Shown here piece by piece: positions 55,101 to 64,000 of a stretch of 64,000 nucleotides of DNA (position 1 is the stretch's first letter; each line of letters starts with the position of its first letter). Below the pieces are notes generated by a model. The model worked only from the letters and a program-made list of their open reading frames with translations. It made no database searches and was not told the DNA's origin. Origin of the DNA: Chondrilla cf. caribensis (Eukaryota; Porifera; Demospongiae; Chondrillida; Chondrillidae); the NCBI GenBank assembly GCA_964020155.1, contig OZ026565.1:4400553-4464552 (forward strand). The letters run 5' to 3'. Made by a program: the position numbers and the translations under genes.

Positions 55101-55379
55101 TTATAACTACCTTCTTCCTGATCCCGGCCGGATGTCGAAGCCATGTGAATCCCTCGGAAGCACCTTCCACACAACACAATCGTGCCAAGTACGTAGCGCT
55201 AGTGACCGCTTTGGCCGTCCGCCATTAGAGCCACTGATGTAATGTGTAATGTACTATGTACTTACACATAAATTTATGCACATAGACACAGTTAATTCTA
55301 GAGATAGAACCTCCATAATCCAACTTTTTTATCTTTAAGTTACCACAATATTCCATGCAGGACACATCCATCATGTGCA
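55101..55379. promoter_or_regulatory. Kinase-kelch gene upstream region
   Basis: Directly upstream of the minus-strand kinase ATG, so it should include its promoter and 5' leader. The part at 55190-55370 (CGCTTTGGCCGTCC onward) is duplicated at 59845-59975 without a kinase. No core promoter element identified. Confidence 0.35.
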
Positions 55380-55640
55380 GACTACACCATAATCTGACAC
55401 ACACCACCATACCCTGACACACACCACCATACCCTGACACACACCACCATACTCTGACATACACCACCATAATATTATACTCTGACACACACTGCACCAT
55501 ACTCTGACATACGTCACCATAATCTGACACACACTACTATACTCTGACATACACCACCATACTCTGACACACACCACCATACTCTGACACACACCACCAT
55601 ACTCTGACATACACCACCATACTCTGACACACACCATAAT
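55380..55640. repeat. 20-bp minisatellite
   Basis: Around 13 units of CACCACCATACTCTGACACA with variants. A smaller array of about three units is at 60000-60070 in the paralogous block. Confidence 0.9.
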
Positions 55641-56199
55641 GTCATATAAGGTAGTTTTACACTAGTGCTGGAGGGGATGTGGTAATCTAATAATAAGAAT
55701 AATATCCATATTGTACATTCCCATGTAGATCTGAAGTGTGTGTGCTAGGTCATTAAGATTCACTGATGGGACATTCAACTATGAACAAACAGTCAATCAG
55801 TTGAGTGGTGCAACAGTATAATTAAATTCGAAATTAAGTAATTTCTTCTTCAATGAATATTTATTTGAGTGTGGAATCGGAATAATGATAGAACTAATCA
55901 AAATAGAATCACTCATATTGGACGTATACATCAGAAATTGTATTCACTAGTAATTTGGATATGGACACTGGTCAGTCCAGAGTGACTAGTAACAATTTTT
56001 TTAATTTCCCGGCCAGTAACTCCTTCGGAATGTACATACAGAAAATTATAGTTTTGATGCATAATATTATATCATATGGACACAGGGGAGCTTCAGTGAC
56101 CGGCAACCAAACACATATTGTTGGTCACCACTTGGTCATACATCCATGGATGTATGTAAATATCTTGGTTCTACATGTGGTTGTACATTAAAAGGTCTT
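55641..56199. other. Spacer with partial family A unit
   Basis: No gene. Part resembles the type 2 receptor flank (ATTCAACTATGAAC region, 55740-55870); 55955-56150 carries partial family A sequence (GACACTGGTCAGTCC, TGGTCACCAC). Confidence 0.5.
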
Positions 56200-57260
56200 T
56201 TACAAATGGCACCCCATATGCCGGGGACATGAATTAACATATGAAACAATTCCCATCTCCGTATGTGGCCCGTAACTCTAGCTACATTCGGAGGTGCTTA
56301 TTATATCATTTCAATGTAATACGCTACAGGGTATAAAAAAATGCTAAGCACCTTTTTGTATAGCTTATGGGAAAGAAGGTGTGTCAACTTGTTATATTTA
56401 CCAGACCTACCTGGGCACATGAACTAACTTATGAAACAATTCCCATCTCCATATGTGGCCCATAACTCCAGGTATACATTCGGAGATGCTTAATATTTTT
56501 TCAATGTATGGGAGAGTATAGGAGAATAACATTAAGTACCTTTTGGCATAGCTCATGGGAGAGGGGGCGTGTCAACTTGACAGTTTCACCGCACCTAGCT
56601 GGGAACATAAACTAACTTATGAAATAATTCCTATCTCTGTATGTGGCCCGTAACTCTAGCTACATTTGGAGGTGCTTAATATTTTTCAATGTATGGGAGA
56701 GTATAGGAGAAGAAAATGCTAAGCACCTTTAACACCATCCATTTTGTAATGCACATTTCCATTATAAAAGGAATCAGGCTTGGGTCCACAAATTTGCAAA
56801 CCCATAGAGGCATCAGCTGCAACAGCTGCAAGTTTATTGAACTAATTGATTATTGTTATTTATTATGTGTTTTGAATGTGTAAACACTCTTTGATCTCCC
56901 TTTGATCTTTGTGGGTTTGCAAATTTGTTAACCCAAGCTTAATTCCTTTTATAATGGAAATGTGCATTACAAAATGTGTTCTTTCTGTATAGCTCATGGG
57001 AAAGAAGGTATGTCAACTTGATAATTTCACCACACCTAGCTGGGGACGTGAATTAACATGAAACAATTCCCATCTCCATATGTGGCCTGTAATCCTAACT
57101 ACATTCGGAGGTGCTTAATATCAATTTTCCAATTCATGAAAGAGAATAGGAGGAAAACACTGAAACTTCTGGCACAGGTTATGGGAGAAGGGGGCTAAAG
57201 CTGATGTAGGTAAATGGGGATTGGTTCAGTATTTAGTTCACATCCCCAGCTAGGTCTGAT
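56200..57260. repeat. Family B repeat cluster
   Basis: About five units with AGGTGCTTA arms, parallel to 60110-61090, interrupted by the element at 56731-56980. Confidence 0.78.
56731..56980. mobile_element. 250-bp MITE with ~65-bp inverted repeats
   Basis: The ends start AACAC...CATTTTGTAATGCACATTTCC and finish with the inverse GGAAATGTGCATTACAAAATG then GTGTT. The inverted repeats pair over about 65 bases (to GGGTTTGCAAATTTGT) with a few mismatches. CTTT flanks both sides (56727-56730 and 56981-56984), and the paralogue at about 60805 reads AAGCACCTTTCTGTATAGC with no insert. No coding. Confidence 0.9.
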
Positions 57261-57861
57261 AAAAATATCAGTTTGATACACTCGCATACACACTTTAAAT
57301 TATACACTTATACATATGTCTGTCATCTAATATAGCTATATCTATACACACTAGCTAAATAGGAGTGTATACATTATGCTATGCTGTGTACACATACTGT
57401 AACAGTAACTAGTGTTGTTTTAGTAAGCCAATAACAGCGTAACTTATTATAGACCCACCTACAGGTCTGTAGAGCTAGGAGAGTATACGTAGGATACCGT
57501 ATTTTAACTGGGGTGGCCACTAGCCCAATGGGCTACTACTAAGGCACCCAGAACTATACTGTAATGCCTACAAATACATGATTGACTGCAGTGCATAAGT
57601 CAAGCCCCTGACAACAAAGGTGCTTTCAACATACACGCCTACCATATATGGATATACAATTATTCCTATATTATGTGGCTGCAGTTCATAACCTACTCCA
57701 GCCAATCACCACAGTCTAATAATGGGAAGCAGATAAGGTGATGCCTGTTGGAGAAGAAGCTTTAAAAAGTACTTAGAGGGAGAAAATCAAATTGGCAAGT
57801 AGGTGAATACATCTACTTTACTGGGAGCCTTAATAGTAGCCCTCGGAGCCGCAACGTAATC
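57261..57861. other. R12 5' flank
   Basis: Matches 61090-61714 upstream of R13 almost throughout. Includes an inverted copy of the GGGCTAGTGGCC element at 57505-57560. The leader ends GGAGCCGCAACGTAATC before ATG; the upstream ORF is not kept. Confidence 0.5.
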
Positions 57862-58917
57862 ATGCCAGTGGGTGAAATATGGAGTAACTCCACGAACGTA
57901 TCGAGTACAACCGCAGTTAGTGACCCGCCTACGTTCGCTAGTATTCTTGGAGTAGAAGGCTACTATGCGGTTGTTTCTGTTCTTCTTGCTACTCTTGTCC
58001 CAGTACAACTATTCCTGAGTGTCATCACCATAGTGGGACTGTGTGTTGGGAAGGAATTCAAGCAGTTCAAGCTTCAGCGTGCGTTGATGATAGCCATGGT
58101 AGCAATGGGCTTTGTTTCCAGTACATCTGTGGTGATGTACTCGATCGCCGAATATCTCTTCCTGAACCGCGACATAGAGGCTGGAGCGGCATTCTGTCAT
58201 GGAGGATTACTGTTTATTTGTCTCGACTTCGTGTTAAGGGATGTTCTTTTGGTGTTTTTCTCAGTTTTAGTCTTCATTGTAATCAAATACGGACGGCAGA
58301 AGGTCAAAGTAGCCTATTTCAGCATCGCACTACTGCTAGTAGTATCCTTCCTTGTCATTGTTAGTATCGTGGTCCTAATTGCACCGGTGTTCGATTTTTC
58401 GATCCCAATTGATGGAGTAGTCTGTCGCGCTCAAGCATCAGTTGCGAGTTATACACCCCTAGCAGTGCTGTTGGCTTCGACAAGCTTTCCCTTCCGTGCC
58501 ATCTCTGTGGGAATCGTGATTGCCATTCTTGTATTTGTGAAGCAGCACAGTGGCACACTGGGTGAGAACAAGAAATTTAAAGTAGCCGTATTAAAGTTCC
58601 TGGCAATTGTGACCATCATGAACGCATTGCTCATAGGTCATTTTATACTCGAGTTCGTAGCTCCTCTTCTGATCTATGTTAGTGAGACTGCTTTCATAGT
58701 CAATGCACACCTGGTATACTTCCTCTTACCTAATGTACCAGCTATAATCACCCCGCTGTTGTTGATGGTGGTGTTTAAACCACTCACTGCAGCCATCAAG
58801 ACACTATTACAGCCATCCTGTTGTGAAAATTTTCAGAAAAAGGAAGCTCAAATCACAGCAATCAACTCAGGAGGGACCAGAGACAAAGAATACCCTCTAC
58901 TCAGGAGATGTGCTTGA
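57862..58917 (+). CDS. R12: 7TM receptor (GPCR-like), full tail
   Basis: 351 residues, beginning MPVGEIWSNSTNVSSTT with several N-x-S/T sites. Seven open helices. Loop 2 is strongly altered (VLIAPVFDFSIPIDGVVCRAQASV), TM5 starts YTPLAVLLASTSFPFRA, and loop 3 (EFVAPLLIYVSETAF) groups with R13. It carries HSGTLGENKKF after TM5. The tail is complete and of the second form (SGGTRDKEYPLLRRCA). Confidence 0.83.
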   Translation: MPVGEIWSNSTNVSSTTAVSDPPTFASILGVEGYYAVVSVLLATLVPVQLFLSVITIVGLCVGKEFKQFKLQRALMIAMVAMGFVSSTSVVMYSIAEYLFLNRDIEAGAAFCHGGLLFICLDFVLRDVLLVFFSVLVFIVIKYGRQKVKVAYFSIALLLVVSFLVIVSIVVLIAPVFDFSIPIDGVVCRAQASVASYTPLAVLLASTSFPFRAISVGIVIAILVFVKQHSGTLGENKKFKVAVLKFLAIVTIMNALLIGHFILEFVAPLLIYVSETAFIVNAHLVYFLLPNVPAIITPLLLMVVFKPLTAAIKTLLQPSCCENFQKKEAQITAINSGGTRDKEYPLLRRCA

Positions 58918-59453
58918 TGATGAGTGTATTATTTAAAACTGGATAATTAAAATCAAACGTCGCCAAACTGATTCCACCAACTCACTATACCTGTACTGTA
59001 CCAGTTGGCAAATTCCACCATGTGGATCACTGATGTACAAAAATATTAAATTTATGCACATGCATATTGGAACCATTATACTTCTGTAGACGGAACTCCA
59101 TAATCCAACTTTATCTGTAATCTGACAATATTCTGATACACATCCATCAGGTGCAGACTATACTGTACTATAAAGCTATGGGACCATTATATCCTTCGAT
59201 ATTTATATGTATTCATGTATACAGATATCAACAGTGCATGCTGTATCATTAATATTCCACTGATTAGACATTCAACCATGAATTTTGCAGGTGCATATAT
59301 ACGTTTCTGATCAGTCAGTCAGTTGAGTTATGCAACTGTATAATAAAATTTGAAATTTATTTTTGGATGACTTCATTTGAGTGTGGAATTAGAACAATGA
59401 TAAAACAAAGGAGAAATGGGAGCATTAGTACTCATAATGGTCACATATATTAT

Positions 59454-59489
<36 letters not shown>

Positions 59490-59634
59490 GTTCAACACAT
59501 TACGATATTAAAGGTATTATGCAATTTATATATGATATGTATACTGCAGCATGTACAAGAAATATACTTAACTTCATATCCTATCACTTAGTTACTTATG
59601 CTGCAGTGGTACAGTATACCCTTCATAGAAATCA
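58918..59634. other. R12 3' flank, type 2
   Basis: Non-coding; matches R4 and R13 flanks. A pure TA run of about 34 bases lies at 59455-59488. No AATAAA in the first 100 bases; AATTAAAATC near 58945 is the nearest resemblance. Confidence 0.55.
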
Positions 59635-59850
59635 GTAAGAAGGTCACCCACTCAGGGTCAGAGGAGAGCTTTACATTGACTTTCCACAGAGACTGTGTAC
59701 TTGGCCATTCCCGCGAATGCAGAAGTACTATTCGAGCTGGGTGGTCAGTCGCTAGTCCCAAAGCTCCCCCCTACGGTTCTTTTGTAGAGAGTGTTGCGAC
59801 TGACCACCAGACTGGGAGAAACTTTATTTTAGTTAGCTACTGAGCGCTTT
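59635..59850 (+). mobile_element. SINE-like element copy
   Basis: AGGTCACCCACTCAGGGTCA to GCGACTGACCACCAG, the inverse of most of 31998-32330, lacking the tRNA-like head and diverging after about 59810. Confidence 0.75.
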
Positions 59851-60109
59851 GGCCGTCCACCATTTGAGCCACTGATGTACACTTAAATTCATGCACATAG
59901 ACACAGTTAATTCTAGAGATAGAACCTCCATAATCCAACTTTTTTTCTGGCCACAATATTCCAGGACACATCCACCATGTGCAGACTACACTGTACTATC
60001 AAACCACCATACTCTGACATACACCACCATACTCTGACACACACCACCATACACTGACACACACCATAATGTCATATAAGGCAATTTTGCCCTTTTATAT
60101 TACAGACAG
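59851..60109. other. Duplicate of kinase-kelch upstream region
   Basis: Matches 55200-55400 and the 20-bp minisatellite (about three units at 60000-60070). No kinase coding remains beside it. Confidence 0.6.
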
Positions 60110-61090
60110 AGCAAGCTGGGGACGTGAACTAACTTATGAAACAATTCCCATCTCCGTATGTGGCCCGTAACTCTGGCTACATTCGGAGGTGCTTATTATA
60201 TCATTTCAATGTATGCTACAGGGTATAAAAAAACGCTAAGCACCTTTTTGTATAGCTTATGGGAAAGAAGGTGTGTCAACTTCATATATTTACCAGACCT
60301 ACCTGGGCACATGAACCAACTTATGAAACAATTCCCATCTCCATATGCGGCCCATAACTCCAGCTACATTCGGAGGTGCTTAATATTTTTTTCAATGTAT
60401 GGGAGAGTATAGGAGAAAAACGTTAAGCACCTTTTTACATAACTCATGGGAGAGGGGGTGTGTCAACTTGATAATTTCACCACACCTAGCTGGGAACATG
60501 AACTAACTTATGAAACAATTCGTATCTCTGTATGTGGCCTGTAGTCATAGCTACATTCAGAAGTGCATAATGTTTTTTCAATGTAAGGGAAAGTATAGGA
60601 GATAAAACTCTAAGCAACGTTCTGTACAGCTCATGGGGGAGGGAGCGTGTCAACTTGATAATTTCACCAAATCTAGCTGGGGACATAAACTAACTTACGA
60701 AATAATTCCCATCTCTGCATGTGGCCTGTAACTCTAGCTACATTTGAAGGTGCCTAATATTTTTTCAATGTATGGGAGAGTATAGGAGAAGAAAACGCCA
60801 AGCACCTTTCTGTATAGCTCATGGGAAAGAAGGCATGTCAACTTGATAATTTCACCACACCTAGCTGGGGACGTGAACTAACATGAAACAATTCCCATCT
60901 CTGTATGTGGCCTGTAGCCATAACTACATTCGGATGTGCTTAATATTTCCAATTCATGAAAAAGAATAGGAGAAAAAAACTGAACCTTCTGGCACAGGTC
61001 ATGCGAGAAGGGGGTTAAAGCTGATGTAGGTACTAAATGGGGATTGGTTCAGAATTCAGTTCACATCCCCAGCTAGGTCTGGTAAAAATA
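60110..61090. repeat. Family B repeat cluster
   Basis: About five units, parallel to 56200-57260, and the empty-site reference for the 56731 element. Confidence 0.78.
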
Positions 61091-61714
61091 TTAAGTTTGA
61101 TATACCTGCATATTACACACAATGTCATACACTTGTACATATGTCTGTCATACACACTAGCTTAATTGGTCATACATTATGATATGCTGTGTACACATAC
61201 TGTAACAGTAGCTAGTCAGTGTTGTTTTAGTAAGCCAATAACAGCATAACTCATTATAGACCCACCTACAGGTATGTAGAGCTAGGAGAGTATAGGATAC
61301 CTTATTTTAACTGGGGTGGCCACTAGCCCAATGGGCTACTATACTCTAAGGCACCCAGAACTTATACTGTAATGCATACAAATACACGATCATTGACTAC
61401 AGTGCACAACCAGGATGGGATTGTAGCAATAAGTCAATTGTCAAGCCCCTGTCAACAAAGGTGCTTTCAACATACATGCCTACCATATTATATGGATATT
61501 ATACAATTATTCCTATATTATGTGGCTGCAGTTTGTAACTTAATCAAGCCAATCACCACAATCTAATAATGGGAAGCAGATAAGGTGATGCCTGTTGGAG
61601 AAGAAGCTTTAAAATGTACTTAGAGGGAGAATATCAAATTGGCAAGTAGGTGAATACATCTACTCTACTGGGAGCCTTAATAGTAGCCCTCGGAGCTGCA
61701 ACGCATACGTAAAC
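61091..61714. other. R13 5' flank
   Basis: Near copy of 57261-57861, with the inverted GGGCTAGTGGCC element at 61310-61365. Leader ends GGAGCTGCAACGCATACGTAAAC before ATG. Confidence 0.5.
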
Positions 61715-62794
61715 ATGCCAGTGGGTGAAATATGGAGTAACTCCACGAACGTATCGAGTACAACCACAGTTAGTGACCCACAGGTGTTCGCTAGTATTTT
61801 TGGAGTTGAAGGCTACTATGCGGTTGTTTCTGTTCTTCTCGCTACTCTTGTCCCCGCACAACTATTCCTGAGTGTCATCACCATAGTGGGACTGTGTGTT
61901 GGGAAGGAATTCAAGCAGTTCAAGCTTCAGCGTGCGTTGATGATAGCCATGGTAGCAATGGGCTTTGTTTCCGCTACATCCGTGGTGATGTATTCGATTG
62001 CCGAATATCTCTTCCTGAACCGCAACACAGAGGTTGGAGCGGTATTCTGTCATGGAGGATTGCTGTTTCGTTGTCTCGACTACGTGTTAAGGGATGTTCT
62101 TCTGGTGTTCTTTTCAGTTTTAGTCTTCATTGTAATCAAATACGGACGGCAGAAGGTCAGAGTAGCCTATTTCAGCATCGCATTACTGCTAGTAGTATCC
62201 CCTATCCTCATTGCTAGTATCGTGTTCCTGTTTCCATCAGTTCTCAATTATTCTCTCCCAATCGACGGAGTAGTCTGTCGTGGTCAAGGATCATTTGCGA
62301 GTTATGCAAGCTTAGCAGTTCTGTTCACTCTGACGAGTGTCCCCCTTCGTATCATCTCTGTGGGAATCGTGATTGCCATTCTTGTATTTGTGAAGCAGCA
62401 CAGTGGTACACTGGGTGAGAACAAGAAATTTAAAGTAGCCATATTAAAGTTTCTGGCAATTGTGACCATCATGAACACATTGCTCATAGTTCATAGTATA
62501 CTCGTGTTCGTAGCTCCTCTTCTGATCTATGCTAATGAGACTGCTTTCATAGTCAATGCACACCTGGTATACTTCCTCTTACCTAACGTACCAGCTATAA
62601 TCACCCCACTGTTGTTGATGGTGGTGTTTAAACCACTCACTGCAGCCATCAAGAAACTATTACTGCCATCGTGTTGTGAACGTCCAAATTTTCAGGAAAT
62701 TAAGGGAAATCAAATCACAAAAATCAACTCGGGAGGGAGCAGTGACAAAGAATACCCTCTACTCAGGAGATGTGATGATGAGTACAATATTTAA
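61715..62794 (+). CDS. R13: 7TM receptor (GPCR-like), full tail
   Basis: 359 residues with the MPVGEIWSNSTN start; a DPQVFASIF segment resembles R7. Seven open helices. Loop 2 is LNYSLPIDGVVCRGQG; TM6/loop 3 HSILVFVAPLLIYANETAF is close to R12. The tail is full (IKGNQITKINSGGSSDKEYPLLRRC) and runs five codons past the usual end (DDEYNI) because the usual TGA is missing. Confidence 0.83.
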   Translation: MPVGEIWSNSTNVSSTTTVSDPQVFASIFGVEGYYAVVSVLLATLVPAQLFLSVITIVGLCVGKEFKQFKLQRALMIAMVAMGFVSATSVVMYSIAEYLFLNRNTEVGAVFCHGGLLFRCLDYVLRDVLLVFFSVLVFIVIKYGRQKVRVAYFSIALLLVVSPILIASIVFLFPSVLNYSLPIDGVVCRGQGSFASYASLAVLFTLTSVPLRIISVGIVIAILVFVKQHSGTLGENKKFKVAILKFLAIVTIMNTLLIVHSILVFVAPLLIYANETAFIVNAHLVYFLLPNVPAIITPLLLMVVFKPLTAAIKKLLLPSCCERPNFQEIKGNQITKINSGGSSDKEYPLLRRCDDEYNI

Positions 62795-63504
62795 AAACTG
62801 GGTAATTTAATCAAATGTCACCAAACTGATTCCACCAACTCACTATACCTGTACCTTAACAGTTGACAAATTCTACCATGTGGATCAATGATCAGTGATG
62901 TATGCAATTAAATTTAATATGTACTGTGGAACCATTATACTTCCGTAGACGGAACTCCGTAATCCAACTTTATCTATAATCTGACAATATTCTGAGACAC
63001 ATCCACCAAGTGCAGACTGTACTGTACTATATTATAGCTGCTATGGAACCACCATATAAATACTCTGACATATACTGTATATTTATATGTATTCATGTAT
63101 ACAATGTCATGTAGATCTCAACAGTGCATACTGCATCATTAAGATTCCACTGATTAGACATTCAACCATGAACTGATCAGGTGCCTATGTACTTTTCTGA
63201 TCAATCAGTCATCTGAGTTATGCAACTGAAATTTAAGGAAGTTCTCTTTTTGATGACTTCATTTGAGTGTGGAATTAGAATAATGATAAAACAAAAGAGA
63301 AATGGGAGCATTAGTACTCATAATGGTCACATGTAAATATTATGGTATAGATATATAGTGGTCAATACATTACAATATCAAAGGTATTATGCAATTTATA
63401 TATGATATGTATAATGCGGCATGTACAAGAAATGTACTTAACTTCATATCCTATCGCTTAGCTACTTATAATACAGTGGTGCAGTGTACCCTATATAAAA
63501 AGGT
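62795..63504. other. R13 3' flank, type 2
   Basis: Non-coding; parallels 58918-59634 in order and detail. Confidence 0.55.
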
Positions 63505-63690
63505 CACCCACTCAGGGTCAAAGGCACCTATATATGGAGAGCTTTACAGGGACTTTCCACAGAGACTGTGTACTTGGCCATTCCCGCGAATGCACAAGTA
63601 CTATTCTAGCTGGGAGGTCAGTAGCAAGTCCCAAAGCCAGACTGGGGGGAAAATTCCTAAAACACTTTATTTTAGTGTCATGCGTGGAAA
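63505..63690 (+). mobile_element. SINE-like element copy
   Basis: Same family as 59635-59850, with GGAGAGCTTTACAGGGACTT and GGCCATTCCCGCGAATGCA; truncated earlier, after CCCAAAGCCAGACTGG. Confidence 0.75.
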
Positions 63691-63779
63691 TGAACACCAG
63701 CCTACTCCGATTTTAGTATATTGAATGCGCTATTCATAGTTACCCTAAGAGTACTATTTGAAAAAAATGATATAAGTAC

Positions 63780-63935
63780 AGTCGCAAAAGCCGTTCCCCG
63801 CCCTCAAACTACTTCAACATCTCCTTTAGGTTTGGAAGAATCTTTGCTGAAACTATAACGTTATTCGAAGCCGTTGCGCTCGAATTCTAGCCCATTTGTA
63901 ATTCTCGGCGTTTTGAAATCGGCCATCTTGTTTCG
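63780..63935 (-). repeat. Dispersed repeat family D (inverted copy)
   Basis: Inverse of 31770-31935: GTTTGGAAGAATC, CGAATTCTAGCCC and AAATCGGCCATCTTG are recognisable. The window ends 65 bases later. Confidence 0.7.
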
Positions 63936-64000
63936 AGTAATATAAATTACAATATAAATACACTGTTGCAGTCACACGTATGAATGCATAATATTCATTA

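Overview
The window looks like AT-rich nuclear DNA from an invertebrate animal, most likely a sponge (inferred from gene style; no ribosomal or mitochondrial marker is present). It is not bacterial: genes sit far apart, AATAAA signals follow stops, one minus-strand gene has GT-AG introns, and the gaps are packed with short inverted-repeat transposons, microsatellites and tandem repeats.

Two gene families dominate. (1) A plus-strand array of 13 copies (called R1-R13) of a single-exon seven-transmembrane receptor of about 340-360 residues: R1 at 1231, R2 7435, R3 11098, R4 16954, R5 19037, R6 22524, R7 29705, R8 36237, R9 37861, R10 45562, R11 49521, R12 57862, R13 61715. R1 is a 5' fragment and R5 a 3' fragment; R9 has a chimeric tail; the rest have uninterrupted transmembrane cores. 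Copies are nearly identical from TM1 to TM4 and differ mostly in extracellular loops 2 and 3 and at the C-terminus. (2) On the minus strand, a three-exon gene at 50892-55100 encodes a TKL/RIPK-like kinase, a short RHIM-like motif, a Thr/Pro repeat linker and a kelch propeller with a long heptad-repeat tail. A divergent broken relative lies at 3788-5998, and five truncated copies with one shared internal deletion lie at 13190-14286, 20290-20925, 24295-25130, 33015-33860 and 38890-40080.

Layout: the window is built by repeated segmental duplication. A typical module reads: repeat family A or B, receptor 5' flank (often with a 62-codon upstream ORF overlapping the receptor start), receptor, 3' flank of one of two types, then a kinase-kelch fragment. 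Family A forms an eight-unit, 360-bp tandem array at 25131-27960; family B forms a thirteen-unit, roughly 187-bp array at 41330-43930. Both contain an inverted-repeat hairpin and occur as scattered copies elsewhere. Paralogous empty sites let several insertions be delimited exactly: a 540-bp TA-flanked element (16019-16558), a 250-bp CTTT-flanked element (56731-56980), a 510-bp insertion (15193-15702) and a 107-bp tailed insertion (33406-33512).

The receptors are probably surface chemosensors or immune-type receptors diversifying at the extracellular face. The kinase-RHIM-kelch gene has the look of an innate-immune signalling protein: kinase, putative amyloid-type interaction motif and propeller sensor. 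No functional link between the two families can be shown from sequence beyond their being amplified together.
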